From Mesorhizobium_K quangtriensis (GTDB lineage Bacteria > Pseudomonadota > Alphaproteobacteria > Rhizobiales > Rhizobiaceae): a DNA stretch of 64,000 bases. Position numbers and translations under genes: made by a program. This document shows positions 44,036 through 51,509 of this stretch, one piece after another; the first letter of the stretch is position 1; every line of letters begins with the position of its first letter. A model generated the notes under the pieces. The model was not told where the DNA came from. It saw only the letters and a list, made by a program, of their open reading frames with translations, and ran no database searches. The stretch lies in assembly GCF_040081925.1 (NCBI RefSeq), contig NZ_JBEBMF010000002.1, forward strand, positions 930,001 to 994,000. Direction: 5' to 3'.

Positions 44036-44488
44036 ATGCGCTTTGCCCTCCCTATCACGCTGTTTGCCTCAGGCCTTTCCCTCGGGTTCGGCCTCGTCCT
44101 GCCACTGATCAGGATCGAAAGGCTCTACTTTCTTTCCGACGAACCCTCGCTTCTGAAAATCGTCGCCGGACTTTGGTCGGATGGCGAAATCGTGCTGGCG
44201 GCGATCATCGCGCTGTTTTCGATTATCTTGCCGTGCCTCAAGCTCGGGCTCCTGCACGTCGCGGCCTACACAGACGCCAACGAATCCATCAGCGTGCCGT
44301 CCTGGATCCGGGCTCTGTCGAACTGGTCGATGCTGGACGTGATGCTTGTCGCGCTGGTGATCTTCGCCGCCAAGACCAGCGGCCTTGCGACCGCGGTTAC
44401 ACAACCGGGGCTTTGGTTCTTCGCGGCGTCAGCCCTGCTGACGGCCGCGGCGTCCACGCTGTTGAAGCGCAGGTCCGGAAGAGCTTAG
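44036..44488 (+). CDS. Paraquat-inducible protein A-like membrane protein
   Basis: The 150-residue protein has four membrane segments and the PqiA hallmark order: YFLSDEPSLL, then a helix, LPCLKLGLL, then NWSMLDVMLVALVIFAAK. It corresponds to one half of E. coli PqiA. It may take part in envelope lipid transport with MCE-type proteins, but no MCE gene is adjacent. It is convergent with sciP, with 27 bases between the stops. Confidence 0.85.
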   Translation: MRFALPITLFASGLSLGFGLVLPLIRIERLYFLSDEPSLLKIVAGLWSDGEIVLAAIIALFSIILPCLKLGLLHVAAYTDANESISVPSWIRALSNWSMLDVMLVALVIFAAKTSGLATAVTQPGLWFFAASALLTAAASTLLKRRSGRA

Positions 44489-44515
44489 GGCGTCTCCCGG
44501 CTGGATGGTTCTGGC

Positions 44516-44791
44516 TTAGTGCCTGTACTGCTGGATGCGGGTCGTGCGCAGCCCGGCCAGCCCGTATTCGTCGATCGAAGCCTGCCAGGACAGGAATTCC
44601 TCGGTCGTGAGCTTGTAGCGCTGGCATGCCTCTTCAAGACTGAGCAACCCGCCGCGAACCGCCGCGACAACTTCGGCCTTGCGCCGGATGACCCAACGTC
44701 GCGTGTTGGTCGGGGGAAGGTCCGCGATCGTCAGCGGACTGCCGTCCGGGCCAATCACGTATTTGACTCGCGGTCTAATAAGATCGGTCAT
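44516..44791 (-). CDS. sciP: SciP, DUF1153 CtrA-interacting transcription regulator
   Basis: The 91-residue protein has the DUF1153 helix-turn-helix: LPPTNTRRWVIRRKAEVVAAVRGG, then LSLEEACQRYKLTTEEFLSWQ. In Caulobacter SciP binds CtrA and DNA and blocks activation of CtrA targets. The location beside ctrA, chpT and fliJ supports the same role. A good CtrA-like box lies 63 bases upstream, consistent with a negative loop. The reading frame is small but well conserved in composition. Confidence 0.92.
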   Translation of the reverse strand: MTDLIRPRVKYVIGPDGSPLTIADLPPTNTRRWVIRRKAEVVAAVRGGLLSLEEACQRYKLTTEEFLSWQASIDEYGLAGLRTTRIQQYRH

Positions 44792-44853
44792 CGTACTCTC
44801 TACACAATCACAAACGCTACAGACGCAACGACCGTCACATTACGGCCACAGCT

Positions 44854-44868
44854 TTAAAAATTGCCTAA
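44854..44868 (-). promoter_or_regulatory. Candidate CtrA box upstream of sciP
   Basis: On the minus strand the sequence reads TTAG-N7-TTAA, one mismatch from the CtrA consensus. It is 63-77 bases upstream of the sciP start. SciP transcription is CtrA-dependent in Caulobacter. Confidence 0.5.
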
Positions 44869-44961
44869 GCGTTTCCTAATGGGTAAGTAAGCTTCCTGAA
44901 TCCGGCGTTAGGGATTTCGCTAAGATTTGAGGCAGCGGTCATTTCCTTTCGGCGAGGCGCG

Positions 44962-44991
44962 TTGGCATAACCCCGGGCCTTGACCTATATT
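44962..44991 (+). promoter_or_regulatory. Candidate promoter of mnmA
   Basis: TTGGCA (44962-44967) and TATATT (44986-44991) with 18 bases between them, about 47 bases before the mnmA start. Each hexamer has one mismatch to the sigma-70 consensus. Confidence 0.45.
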
Positions 44992-45038
44992 CTGCTTTCG
45001 ACAATGGCCTTTGCCACCACGCAACGGACTGCAATGTA

Positions 45039-46229
45039 ATGAACAGCCTCGACCTTCCCGGAAGGCCGGAAGACACCCGCGTCGTCGTCGCCATGTCGGG
45101 CGGCGTCGATTCGTCGGTCGTCGCCGGTCTGCTGAAGCGCGAAGGCTATGACGTCGTCGGCATGACGCTGCAGCTTTACGATCACGGCGCCGCGGTGCAT
45201 CGCGCCGGTTCCTGCTGCGCAGGACAGGACATCGACGACGCACGCCGCGTCGCCGAGACGCTAGGCATTCCCCACTATGTGCTCAACTATGAGCAGCGTT
45301 TTCGCGAGGCGGTGATAGACCCGTTTGCCGCGAGCTATGTCGCGGGCGAAACGCCCATCCCTTGCGTCTCCTGCAACCAGACGGTCAAGTTCGCCGACTT
45401 GCTTGCCACGGCCCGCGAACTGGGCGCCGATGCGCTCGCCACTGGCCACTACATCCGCAGCCGTTCCAATGGTGCGCACCGCGCGCTTTACCGCCCGGTG
45501 GATGCCGATCGCGACCAGAGCTATTTCCTTTTCGCCACGACACAGGCGCAGATCGACTACCTGCGTTTTCCGCTGGGCGACATGCCGAAGCCCGCCGTCC
45601 GCGCCATCGCCGAAGAGATGGGCCTGACCGTAGCCACCAAGGCGGACAGCCAGGACATCTGCTTCGTCCCGCAGGGCAAGTATTCGGACATCATCGCAAA
45701 ACTGCGACCGACAGCCGCCAATCCCGGTGACATCGTACACATCGACGGCCGAGTGCTGGGCAGGCATGACGGCATCCTGCACTACACCATCGGTCAGCGC
45801 CGCGGCATCGGCATTGCGTCCGGCGAGCCGCTCTACGTCGTCCATATCGATGCGGAGCGCGCCCGCGTCATCGTCGGACCGCGCGAGGCACTCGAGACGC
45901 GTCGCGTATTCCTGCGCGACGTGAACTGGCTTGGCGACGCGCCGCTTTCAGAGATTCCCGACGAGGGCATCGAGCTTTTTGCCAAGGTGCGCTCGACGCG
46001 CCCGCCCCGCCCCGCCGTCCTGCGACGCGACGCATCGTCCGTCTGGGTCGAACTCGGCGAAGGCGAGTCCGGCATCGCCCGCGGCCAGGCGTGCGTCCTC
46101 TACAGCGACGAAGGCAACGAAGCGCGTGTCTTCGGCGGCGGCTTCATCGACCGCTCGCAGCGCGGCCGCGAGGCCGAGGCCATGCTGTCACGCCTTGCCG
46201 GGGAATCCGCAAGCGTCCCTGCCGAATAA
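45039..46229 (+). CDS. mnmA: tRNA-specific 2-thiouridylase MnmA
   Basis: MnmA installs the 2-thio group of uridine 34 in tRNAs for Lys, Glu and Gln. The 396-residue protein has the PP-loop SGGVDSS (residues 20-26), catalytic Cys112 in CVSCNQTVKF and Cys208 in SQDICFVPQG, which form the persulfide pair. The central and C-terminal beta-barrel domains are complete. It is convergent with the Gfo/Idh gene, with 11 bases between the stops. Confidence 0.96.
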   Translation: MNSLDLPGRPEDTRVVVAMSGGVDSSVVAGLLKREGYDVVGMTLQLYDHGAAVHRAGSCCAGQDIDDARRVAETLGIPHYVLNYEQRFREAVIDPFAASYVAGETPIPCVSCNQTVKFADLLATARELGADALATGHYIRSRSNGAHRALYRPVDADRDQSYFLFATTQAQIDYLRFPLGDMPKPAVRAIAEEMGLTVATKADSQDICFVPQGKYSDIIAKLRPTAANPGDIVHIDGRVLGRHDGILHYTIGQRRGIGIASGEPLYVVHIDAERARVIVGPREALETRRVFLRDVNWLGDAPLSEIPDEGIELFAKVRSTRPPRPAVLRRDASSVWVELGEGESGIARGQACVLYSDEGNEARVFGGGFIDRSQRGREAEAMLSRLAGESASVPAE

Positions 46230-46240
46230 GGGCTGCCATC

Positions 46241-47197
46241 TCAGACGTGCACGACGGTGCCGGCCGTCAGGATGCGAAGCACCGTGATCGCCTCCCCGCC
46301 GCCGGTGCGCGGCGCTTCCCGCGTCCTGATACAGTCGATGAAATGCTCGAGTTCGCGCGTCAGGGGCATTCCTGCGGCAACCTCGACATAGGTGGGGTCG
46401 TTTGCAGTGAACGCCCACTGGCCGCTGTCCTGCCAGACGGCATGCCGGTACACCGCGAGCTTCCTTTCCCACGGTTCGACATCGTCCATCACCGCCATGG
46501 CCTTGGTGCCGACAACCGTCAGGCGGCGCTCGCGATAGGGGTTCAGACGCGAAGCGAACAGGTGACTCCTGATGCCGCTGGGGAAACGCATATGGACGTG
46601 CGCGAAATCGGAAAGATGGTCGAGCAGGGCGGCCCCCTCGCCGCGCACCTCCGCAGGCGGCTCGCCGGTGATGGCGAGGATCATCGACAGGTCGTGCGGC
46701 GCCAGGTCCCACAGCGCATCGTTCTCGGTGTGGAACTTGCCGAGGCCAAGCCTGTGCGAATGGATGTATTTGACGTCGCCGAGTTCCCCCGCGTCGATCA
46801 GTTCCTTCAGCTTCTCGAAGGCGGGATGGAAACGCAGCACATGGCCGACCATGAAGATGCGCGCATTGGCCTTGGCCGCCGCCACGGCGCGCTCGCCATC
46901 GGTGACAGTCAGCGCGATGGGCTTTTCCACCAGAACATCCTTGCCGGCCTCGACCGCGCGAATAGCCGTCTCCGCATGGAATTGCGGCGGCAACGCCATG
47001 ACGATGGCGTCCACGTCGTCCCGCGCGAAAAGCGCCTCGGGATCGAGCGCCAGGCACTCATTCTCGCTGGCAAAGCCTTCGGCGCGCGCGCGGTTCGCAT
47101 CGGCCACAGCATGGAGCGCGCCAAGACCTTTGAGCGTACGGATGTGGTTCGAGCCCCAATAGCCGCAACCAAGGACTGCAATGCGCGGATTCATCAC
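46241..47197 (-). CDS. Gfo/Idh/MocA family NAD(P)-dependent oxidoreductase
   Basis: The 318-residue protein starts with a Rossmann motif (IAVLGCGYWGSNHIRTL), followed by LVEKPIALT with the catalytic-type Lys and HPAFEKLKELIDAGELGDV, typical of the family. WDLAPHDLSMIL supplies the usual Asp/His pair. Substrate is a sugar or sugar nucleotide; resemblance to WlbA/UDP-GlcNAcA 3-dehydrogenases is possible. ATG 47194 is one codon downstream as an alternative start. It lies alone, next to the tRNA gene. Confidence 0.88.
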   Translation of the reverse strand: MMNPRIAVLGCGYWGSNHIRTLKGLGALHAVADANRARAEGFASENECLALDPEALFARDDVDAIVMALPPQFHAETAIRAVEAGKDVLVEKPIALTVTDGERAVAAAKANARIFMVGHVLRFHPAFEKLKELIDAGELGDVKYIHSHRLGLGKFHTENDALWDLAPHDLSMILAITGEPPAEVRGEGAALLDHLSDFAHVHMRFPSGIRSHLFASRLNPYRERRLTVVGTKAMAVMDDVEPWERKLAVYRHAVWQDSGQWAFTANDPTYVEVAAGMPLTRELEHFIDCIRTREAPRTGGGEAITVLRILTAGTVVHV

Positions 47198-47320
47198 TTG
47201 CCAACTCAGGAAATTGTGACGGACACATAACGGCGCCGCCCCGCGAACTCAAGGCATGCGGCCAAATGCCAGGTAAGGGCAAACTTCGCCCGGAAACTGG
47301 GCCCCTCCAGCGTTGGCAGC

Positions 47321-47350
47321 TTGACAGCCTTGCCACACGAAACGTATATC
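47321..47350 (+). promoter_or_regulatory. Candidate promoter of tRNA-Met
   Basis: TTGACA (47321-47326) and TATATC (47345-47350) with 18 bases between them; the tRNA begins 56 bases downstream. The -35 hexamer is perfect. Confidence 0.55.
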
Positions 47351-47405
47351 CGCGTCACCTTGAGGGTCGCTTGGAACAGCCCTGCTGTTTCCGTGCTGCC
47401 GGATT

Positions 47406-47482
47406 GGCGGAGTAGCTCAGTTGGTTAGAGCACGGGAATCATAATCCTGGGGTCGGGGGTTCAAATCCCTCCTCCGCTACCA
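47406..47482 (+). tRNA. tRNA-Met (CAT), elongator type
   Basis: The 77-base gene folds into a complete cloverleaf: acceptor GGCGGAG with CTCCGCT, D-arm GCTC/GAGC, anticodon stem CGGGA/TCCTG with loop ATCATAA, T-arm GGGGG/.. with TTCAAAT, and an encoded CCA. The anticodon is CAT. The G-starting acceptor and AGCTCAGTTGGTTAGAGC D-arm fit elongator rather than initiator tRNA-Met. A lysidine-modified tRNA-Ile2 is less likely but not excluded by the anticodon. Confidence 0.93.
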
Positions 47483-47637
47483 TCCAGTCCCCACCACAGC
47501 CTGCCGGAGTCTCGCCGACAGGGCGCATTCAATGCCGAAATCTTCGATTTTTCCCGGCAAATAAGCAGCAATCGATAAATCCGATCCGCCCGCCAGCCGG
47601 GTGTCCCGGATGTGGCGCGATCGGAACGCTGGGCCGC

Positions 47638-50007
47638 CTACGATCTCGGCCTGGTCTTCTGCGGGTCGAAGTGGGGGAAGGCGACGATCTTTGCGGGCAG
47701 GCGTTTCTGGTGGCCGTCGAGCTTGCCGATCTCGACTTCGGTGCCGATGTCGGAGTGTGCGATATCGACCCGGGCGAGCGCGATGTTCTTGCCGAGAACC
47801 GGAGAGCGCATCGACGAGGTGACGACGCCGATCTGCGGCCGCCCGACATGCACGCAGTCGCCGTGACCGACAGCGACGTTGCCCGATATCTCCAGCCCGA
47901 CGAGCTTGCGCGCCGGGTGTTCCTTTCGGCGAATGAGAGCGTCGCGGCCGATGAAGTCGTCGGGCTTGGTCTTGAGCGGCACGGTGAAGCCGATGCCGGC
48001 CTCGAACGGGTCTGTCTCGTCGGAGAACTCGTGGCCGGCAAACGCCAGCCCGGCCTCGATGCGCACCATGTCGAGCGCCGCCATGCCCATCGGCTTCAGC
48101 CCATGCGACTGCCCGGCTTCCCACACCGCGTCGAACACTGTCTCTGCATCGCGCGGATGGCAGAAGATCTCGTAGCCGAGTTCGCCGGTATAGCCGGTGC
48201 GCGATACCACCACCGGCACGCCCTGCGCGTCGCCGACGCGCGCCACCGCGAAGCGGAACCATTCGAGTTCGGTGATCGACGGTTGCTTGGGCGATGTCCA
48301 GATGATCTCCTTCAGGATATCGCGGCTGTTGGGGCCCTGCACGGCGATGTTGTGCATCTGGTCGGTCGAGCAGCGGACCATCACCTTCAGGCCGAGCTTC
48401 TCCGCCTGCTGGCGCAGCCAGGTGCCGCCAAAATCGTCGCCGCCGATCCAGCGGAAGTTGTCCTGGCCGAGCCGCAGAAGCGTGCCGTCGTCGATGACGC
48501 CGCCATGCTCGTAGCACATCGACGAATAGACGACCTGGCCGACCGAAAGCTTCTTCACGTCCCGTGTCAGCACATATTGCAGCAGCGCCTCGGAATCCGG
48601 CCCCGTCACCTCGAACTTCCTGAGCGGCGACAGGTCCATCACCACCGCCTTCTCGCGGCAGGCCCAGTATTCCTCGATCGGCCCCGCCTTGGCGAAGGAG
48701 TTGGCCAGCCAGTATCCCTTGTACTCGATGAAGTCGCGCGTGTGCTTGGCGAAGCTCGAATGGAAGGCGGTCTCTCGGGTCATGACGGGTTCGGCGTCCG
48801 GGCTCATTCTTCTGGCTATCGCTCGAGTGAACTTTTCCGCCCCGCTATAGGTACGGACATGGATGTCGGTCAGGTTCCAGCCATTGGCCGGCGTGGTGTC
48901 GTCCGGGCAGGCCGACGAGACGCAGACCAGGTCGGTTAGCGCACGCATGAGCACATAGTCGCCCGGCCGCGACCACGGCTCGTCGGAGACGACAAGGCCG
49001 TGCGCGTCGATGGCGGTGTTGAAGAAGAAGTTCGCCGCCATCCAGCCGGCGCGCGGCGTCACCCCATGCTCGGCCAGCACGGAGTTGAAGTTGGTCGAGC
49101 AGTTCGGGTGGCCGGGATAGCCGATGTCGTCGTAATATTTGGCGGCGCAAGCGAGCGCGAAGGCGTCGTGGCGGCCGCATGTGTCCTGCACCACCTCGAC
49201 CAGTGGCTCCATGTCCTGGTCGTAATACTTCGAGAACAGGCCCGGCATCGGATAGCTCGACCCCATCAGCGTGCGCGTCGTCGTCACGTCGAGCGGCAGG
49301 TCGCGTCCCTTGTCGAGCTTGCGCGCGGAGAAGCACTGGAAGTCGGTGCACTGGCGCCCATCGACGTCGATGATCTGGATGTAGTCGCCGGCCTTGACGA
49401 AATAGGCCTCGGCCGTCATCGACCTGACGCGCCGGTCGAGCACCGGATCGGCGAGCGGGTCCGGCAGATCGAAGGACTTCACCGGCTTCACCGTCGCGCG
49501 CGCAATCGTCAGCGTCAGCGGCGTAACGGTGTCCTGGTCCTCGAGCGACATCGGTCCGCCGGGTGCGGCCACGATCAGCGAGCCGTCCCGCAGCACTACG
49601 AAACTCTCTTCGGCTCCAGCCGGCGTCGTCGCATCGAAGAAGCGGATCGCCTCGACGCCGGCGAGATTGATGCCACGCCGTTCGATCTTGCGGCGAAACT
49701 GCAAGAGGCTTTCCTCGCCGGACAGCAAAAGCGCCTTCAGGCCGGCGGCACTGCTGTTGCCCCGTGCCCCAAGCACCCCCGGATCGGCGCGCCCGTCAGA
49801 CCCAAGCGCGACCAGTTCGCAGGCCTGTCCGCCTTCCGCGTTCAGCACCGTCACCCGGTCGCCCGCGCCGACCTCGACCAGCAGCGCCCCGCCCCCCGGC
49901 ACGACGTAGCGCTCCACACCCGCCGGCAGCGAAAACCGCCCCGGCCGCACAATCGCGCTCGCCCGCGGAGGACCGGAGACAACAGTGGGGTAAACAGCCG
50001 CTCGCAT
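47638..50007 (-). CDS. DUF1989-DUF1989-aminomethyltransferase (GcvT) fusion
   Basis: The 789-residue protein has three parts. Residues about 25-180 look like a degenerate DUF1989 domain (GDRVTVLNAEGGQACELVAL). Residues about 195-405 are a full DUF1989 domain with GDYIQIIDVDGRQCTDFQ, GHPNCSTNFN (Cys303) and CVSSACPDDTTPANGW (Cys367). Residues about 415-785 are a folate-binding GcvT-like aminomethyltransferase with VVMDLSPLRKFEVTGPD and SRTGYTGELGYEI. Other DUF1989 proteins act as carboxyguanidine deiminase subunits or accompany urea carboxylase. The substrate of this fusion is not known to me. It is divergent from the M29 peptidase across a perfect dyad. Confidence 0.85.
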   Translation of the reverse strand: MRAAVYPTVVSGPPRASAIVRPGRFSLPAGVERYVVPGGGALLVEVGAGDRVTVLNAEGGQACELVALGSDGRADPGVLGARGNSSAAGLKALLLSGEESLLQFRRKIERRGINLAGVEAIRFFDATTPAGAEESFVVLRDGSLIVAAPGGPMSLEDQDTVTPLTLTIARATVKPVKSFDLPDPLADPVLDRRVRSMTAEAYFVKAGDYIQIIDVDGRQCTDFQCFSARKLDKGRDLPLDVTTTRTLMGSSYPMPGLFSKYYDQDMEPLVEVVQDTCGRHDAFALACAAKYYDDIGYPGHPNCSTNFNSVLAEHGVTPRAGWMAANFFFNTAIDAHGLVVSDEPWSRPGDYVLMRALTDLVCVSSACPDDTTPANGWNLTDIHVRTYSGAEKFTRAIARRMSPDAEPVMTRETAFHSSFAKHTRDFIEYKGYWLANSFAKAGPIEEYWACREKAVVMDLSPLRKFEVTGPDSEALLQYVLTRDVKKLSVGQVVYSSMCYEHGGVIDDGTLLRLGQDNFRWIGGDDFGGTWLRQQAEKLGLKVMVRCSTDQMHNIAVQGPNSRDILKEIIWTSPKQPSITELEWFRFAVARVGDAQGVPVVVSRTGYTGELGYEIFCHPRDAETVFDAVWEAGQSHGLKPMGMAALDMVRIEAGLAFAGHEFSDETDPFEAGIGFTVPLKTKPDDFIGRDALIRRKEHPARKLVGLEISGNVAVGHGDCVHVGRPQIGVVTSSMRSPVLGKNIALARVDIAHSDIGTEVEIGKLDGHQKRLPAKIVAFPHFDPQKTRPRS

Positions 50008-50140
50008 TTTGACTTCTGCCTCCCTGCAGCGTCACGGAAATTCGCGACCCTTTTGCGCCATCGCACCTGTTCACACAAGGTCCAGCCGGATGTTGCAGCT
50101 GCCGCCAACACGGTCACCCGACGATCGCAGAGCGGACGAC

Positions 50141-50165
50141 TATGCAAATTTCGGTTTGCATACCG
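50141..50165. promoter_or_regulatory. Operator-like overlapping dyads between fusion gene and M29 peptidase
   Basis: TATGCAAA (50141-50148) and TTTGCATA (50155-50162) are perfect inverted repeats separated by 6 bases. A second near-palindrome, CGGTTTGCATACCG (50152-50165), overlaps the right arm. The site lies in the 236-base divergent region, 82 bases before the peptidase start, and could serve both genes. Confidence 0.6.
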
Positions 50166-50243
50166 ATGCCACGTCTCGAATATGACTTGTCGATTTGTCG
50201 GCAATCAATACATCAGGCCGTAAGAAAATAGGGAGCCAGAACC

Positions 50244-51500
50244 ATGACCCTCGCCGCCGACGCGAACGCATCCTTGATCGACCCTGCGAAGCTTGATCGT
50301 CTGGGCGAAGTGGCGGTTCGCGTCGGGCTCAATCTGCAGCCTGGGCAGGATCTGCTCATGACGGCGCCCACCGCTGCGCTGCCGCTCGTGCGCAGCATCG
50401 CCAAACACGCCTACAAGGCAGGCGCGGGTCTGGTGACGCCCCTCCTGTCCGACGAAGAGGTCACGCTTGCCCGCTACCGGAATGCGCCGGACGCAAGCTT
50501 CGATCGTGCAGCGGGATGGCTTTACGAAGGAATGGCGAAAGCTTTCTCGGCCAACACGGCGCGTCTTGCGATCGTAGGCGACAATCCGCTGCTTCTCGCT
50601 GGCGAAGACCCGCAGAAGGTCGCGCGCGCCAACAAGGCGAATTCGACCGCCTACCAGCCGGCACTTGAGAAGATCGTCGGTTTCGACATCAACTGGAATA
50701 TCGTCGCCTTTCCGGGTGCAGCATGGGCGAAACAGGTGTTTTCGTCCGATGACGAGAGCACGGCGGTGAAGAAGCTCGCCGACGCGATCTTCGCGGCTTC
50801 GCGGGTGGATGTCGCCGATCCGATCGCCGCCTGGGCGGAACACAACAAGACCCTGCGCCAGCGCACCGACTGGCTGAATGGCGAGCGCTTCTCGGCCCTT
50901 CACTTCAAGGGACCCGGAACGGACCTCACCATCGGGCTTGCCGACGGCCACGAATGGCAGGGCGGCGCTTCGACAGCGAAGAACGGCGTCGTCTGCAATG
51001 CCAATATCCCGACCGAGGAAGTCTTCACCACGCCGCACGCGCTGCGGGTCGATGGACATGTCAAAAGCACCAAGCCTCTCTCCTATCAGGGCACCCTGAT
51101 CGACGAGATTGCCGTTCGTTTCGAGGCCGGCAGGATCGTCGAGGCCAAGGCCTCCCGCGGCGAGGAAGTGCTGAACAAGGTGCTGGACACCGACGAAGGC
51201 GCACGTCGTCTCGGCGAAGTCGCTTTGGTGCCGCATTCCTCGCCAATTTCGAAGAGCGGCATCCTGTTCTTCAACACGCTGTTCGACGAGAACGCGTCGT
51301 GCCACATCGCGCTCGGCCAGTGCTACTCGAAATGCTTCGTCAATGGCGACAAGCTGACACCGGAGCAGATCGCCGCGCAGGGCGGCAACAAGAGCCTGAT
51401 CCATATCGACTGGATGATCGGCTCTGGGCAGATCGACATCGACGGTATCCGCGCCGACGGAAGCCGCGTACCGGTCTTCCGCCAGGGCGAGTGGGCGTAG
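50244..51500 (+). CDS. M29-family aminopeptidase
   Basis: The 418-residue protein matches thermophilic aminopeptidase-type (M29) metallopeptidases. It has NIPTEEVFTTPHALRVDGHV with a metal-ligand Glu, VPHSSPIS with a His, NASCHIALGQCY with a His, and HIDWMIGS near the end with His/Asp ligands. It removes N-terminal residues from peptides in the cytoplasm using two metal ions. AGGGAGCC lies before ATG 50244. Possible co-regulation with the DUF1989-GcvT fusion through the shared dyad is inference. Confidence 0.92.
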   Translation: MTLAADANASLIDPAKLDRLGEVAVRVGLNLQPGQDLLMTAPTAALPLVRSIAKHAYKAGAGLVTPLLSDEEVTLARYRNAPDASFDRAAGWLYEGMAKAFSANTARLAIVGDNPLLLAGEDPQKVARANKANSTAYQPALEKIVGFDINWNIVAFPGAAWAKQVFSSDDESTAVKKLADAIFAASRVDVADPIAAWAEHNKTLRQRTDWLNGERFSALHFKGPGTDLTIGLADGHEWQGGASTAKNGVVCNANIPTEEVFTTPHALRVDGHVKSTKPLSYQGTLIDEIAVRFEAGRIVEAKASRGEEVLNKVLDTDEGARRLGEVALVPHSSPISKSGILFFNTLFDENASCHIALGQCYSKCFVNGDKLTPEQIAAQGGNKSLIHIDWMIGSGQIDIDGIRADGSRVPVFRQGEWA

Positions 51501-51509
51501 GAAACTCCG

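Noticed and set aside
47406..47637. tRNA-Met as an integration site for a genomic island
   Set aside because: No integrase, no repeated 3' tRNA fragment and no change of composition follow it.
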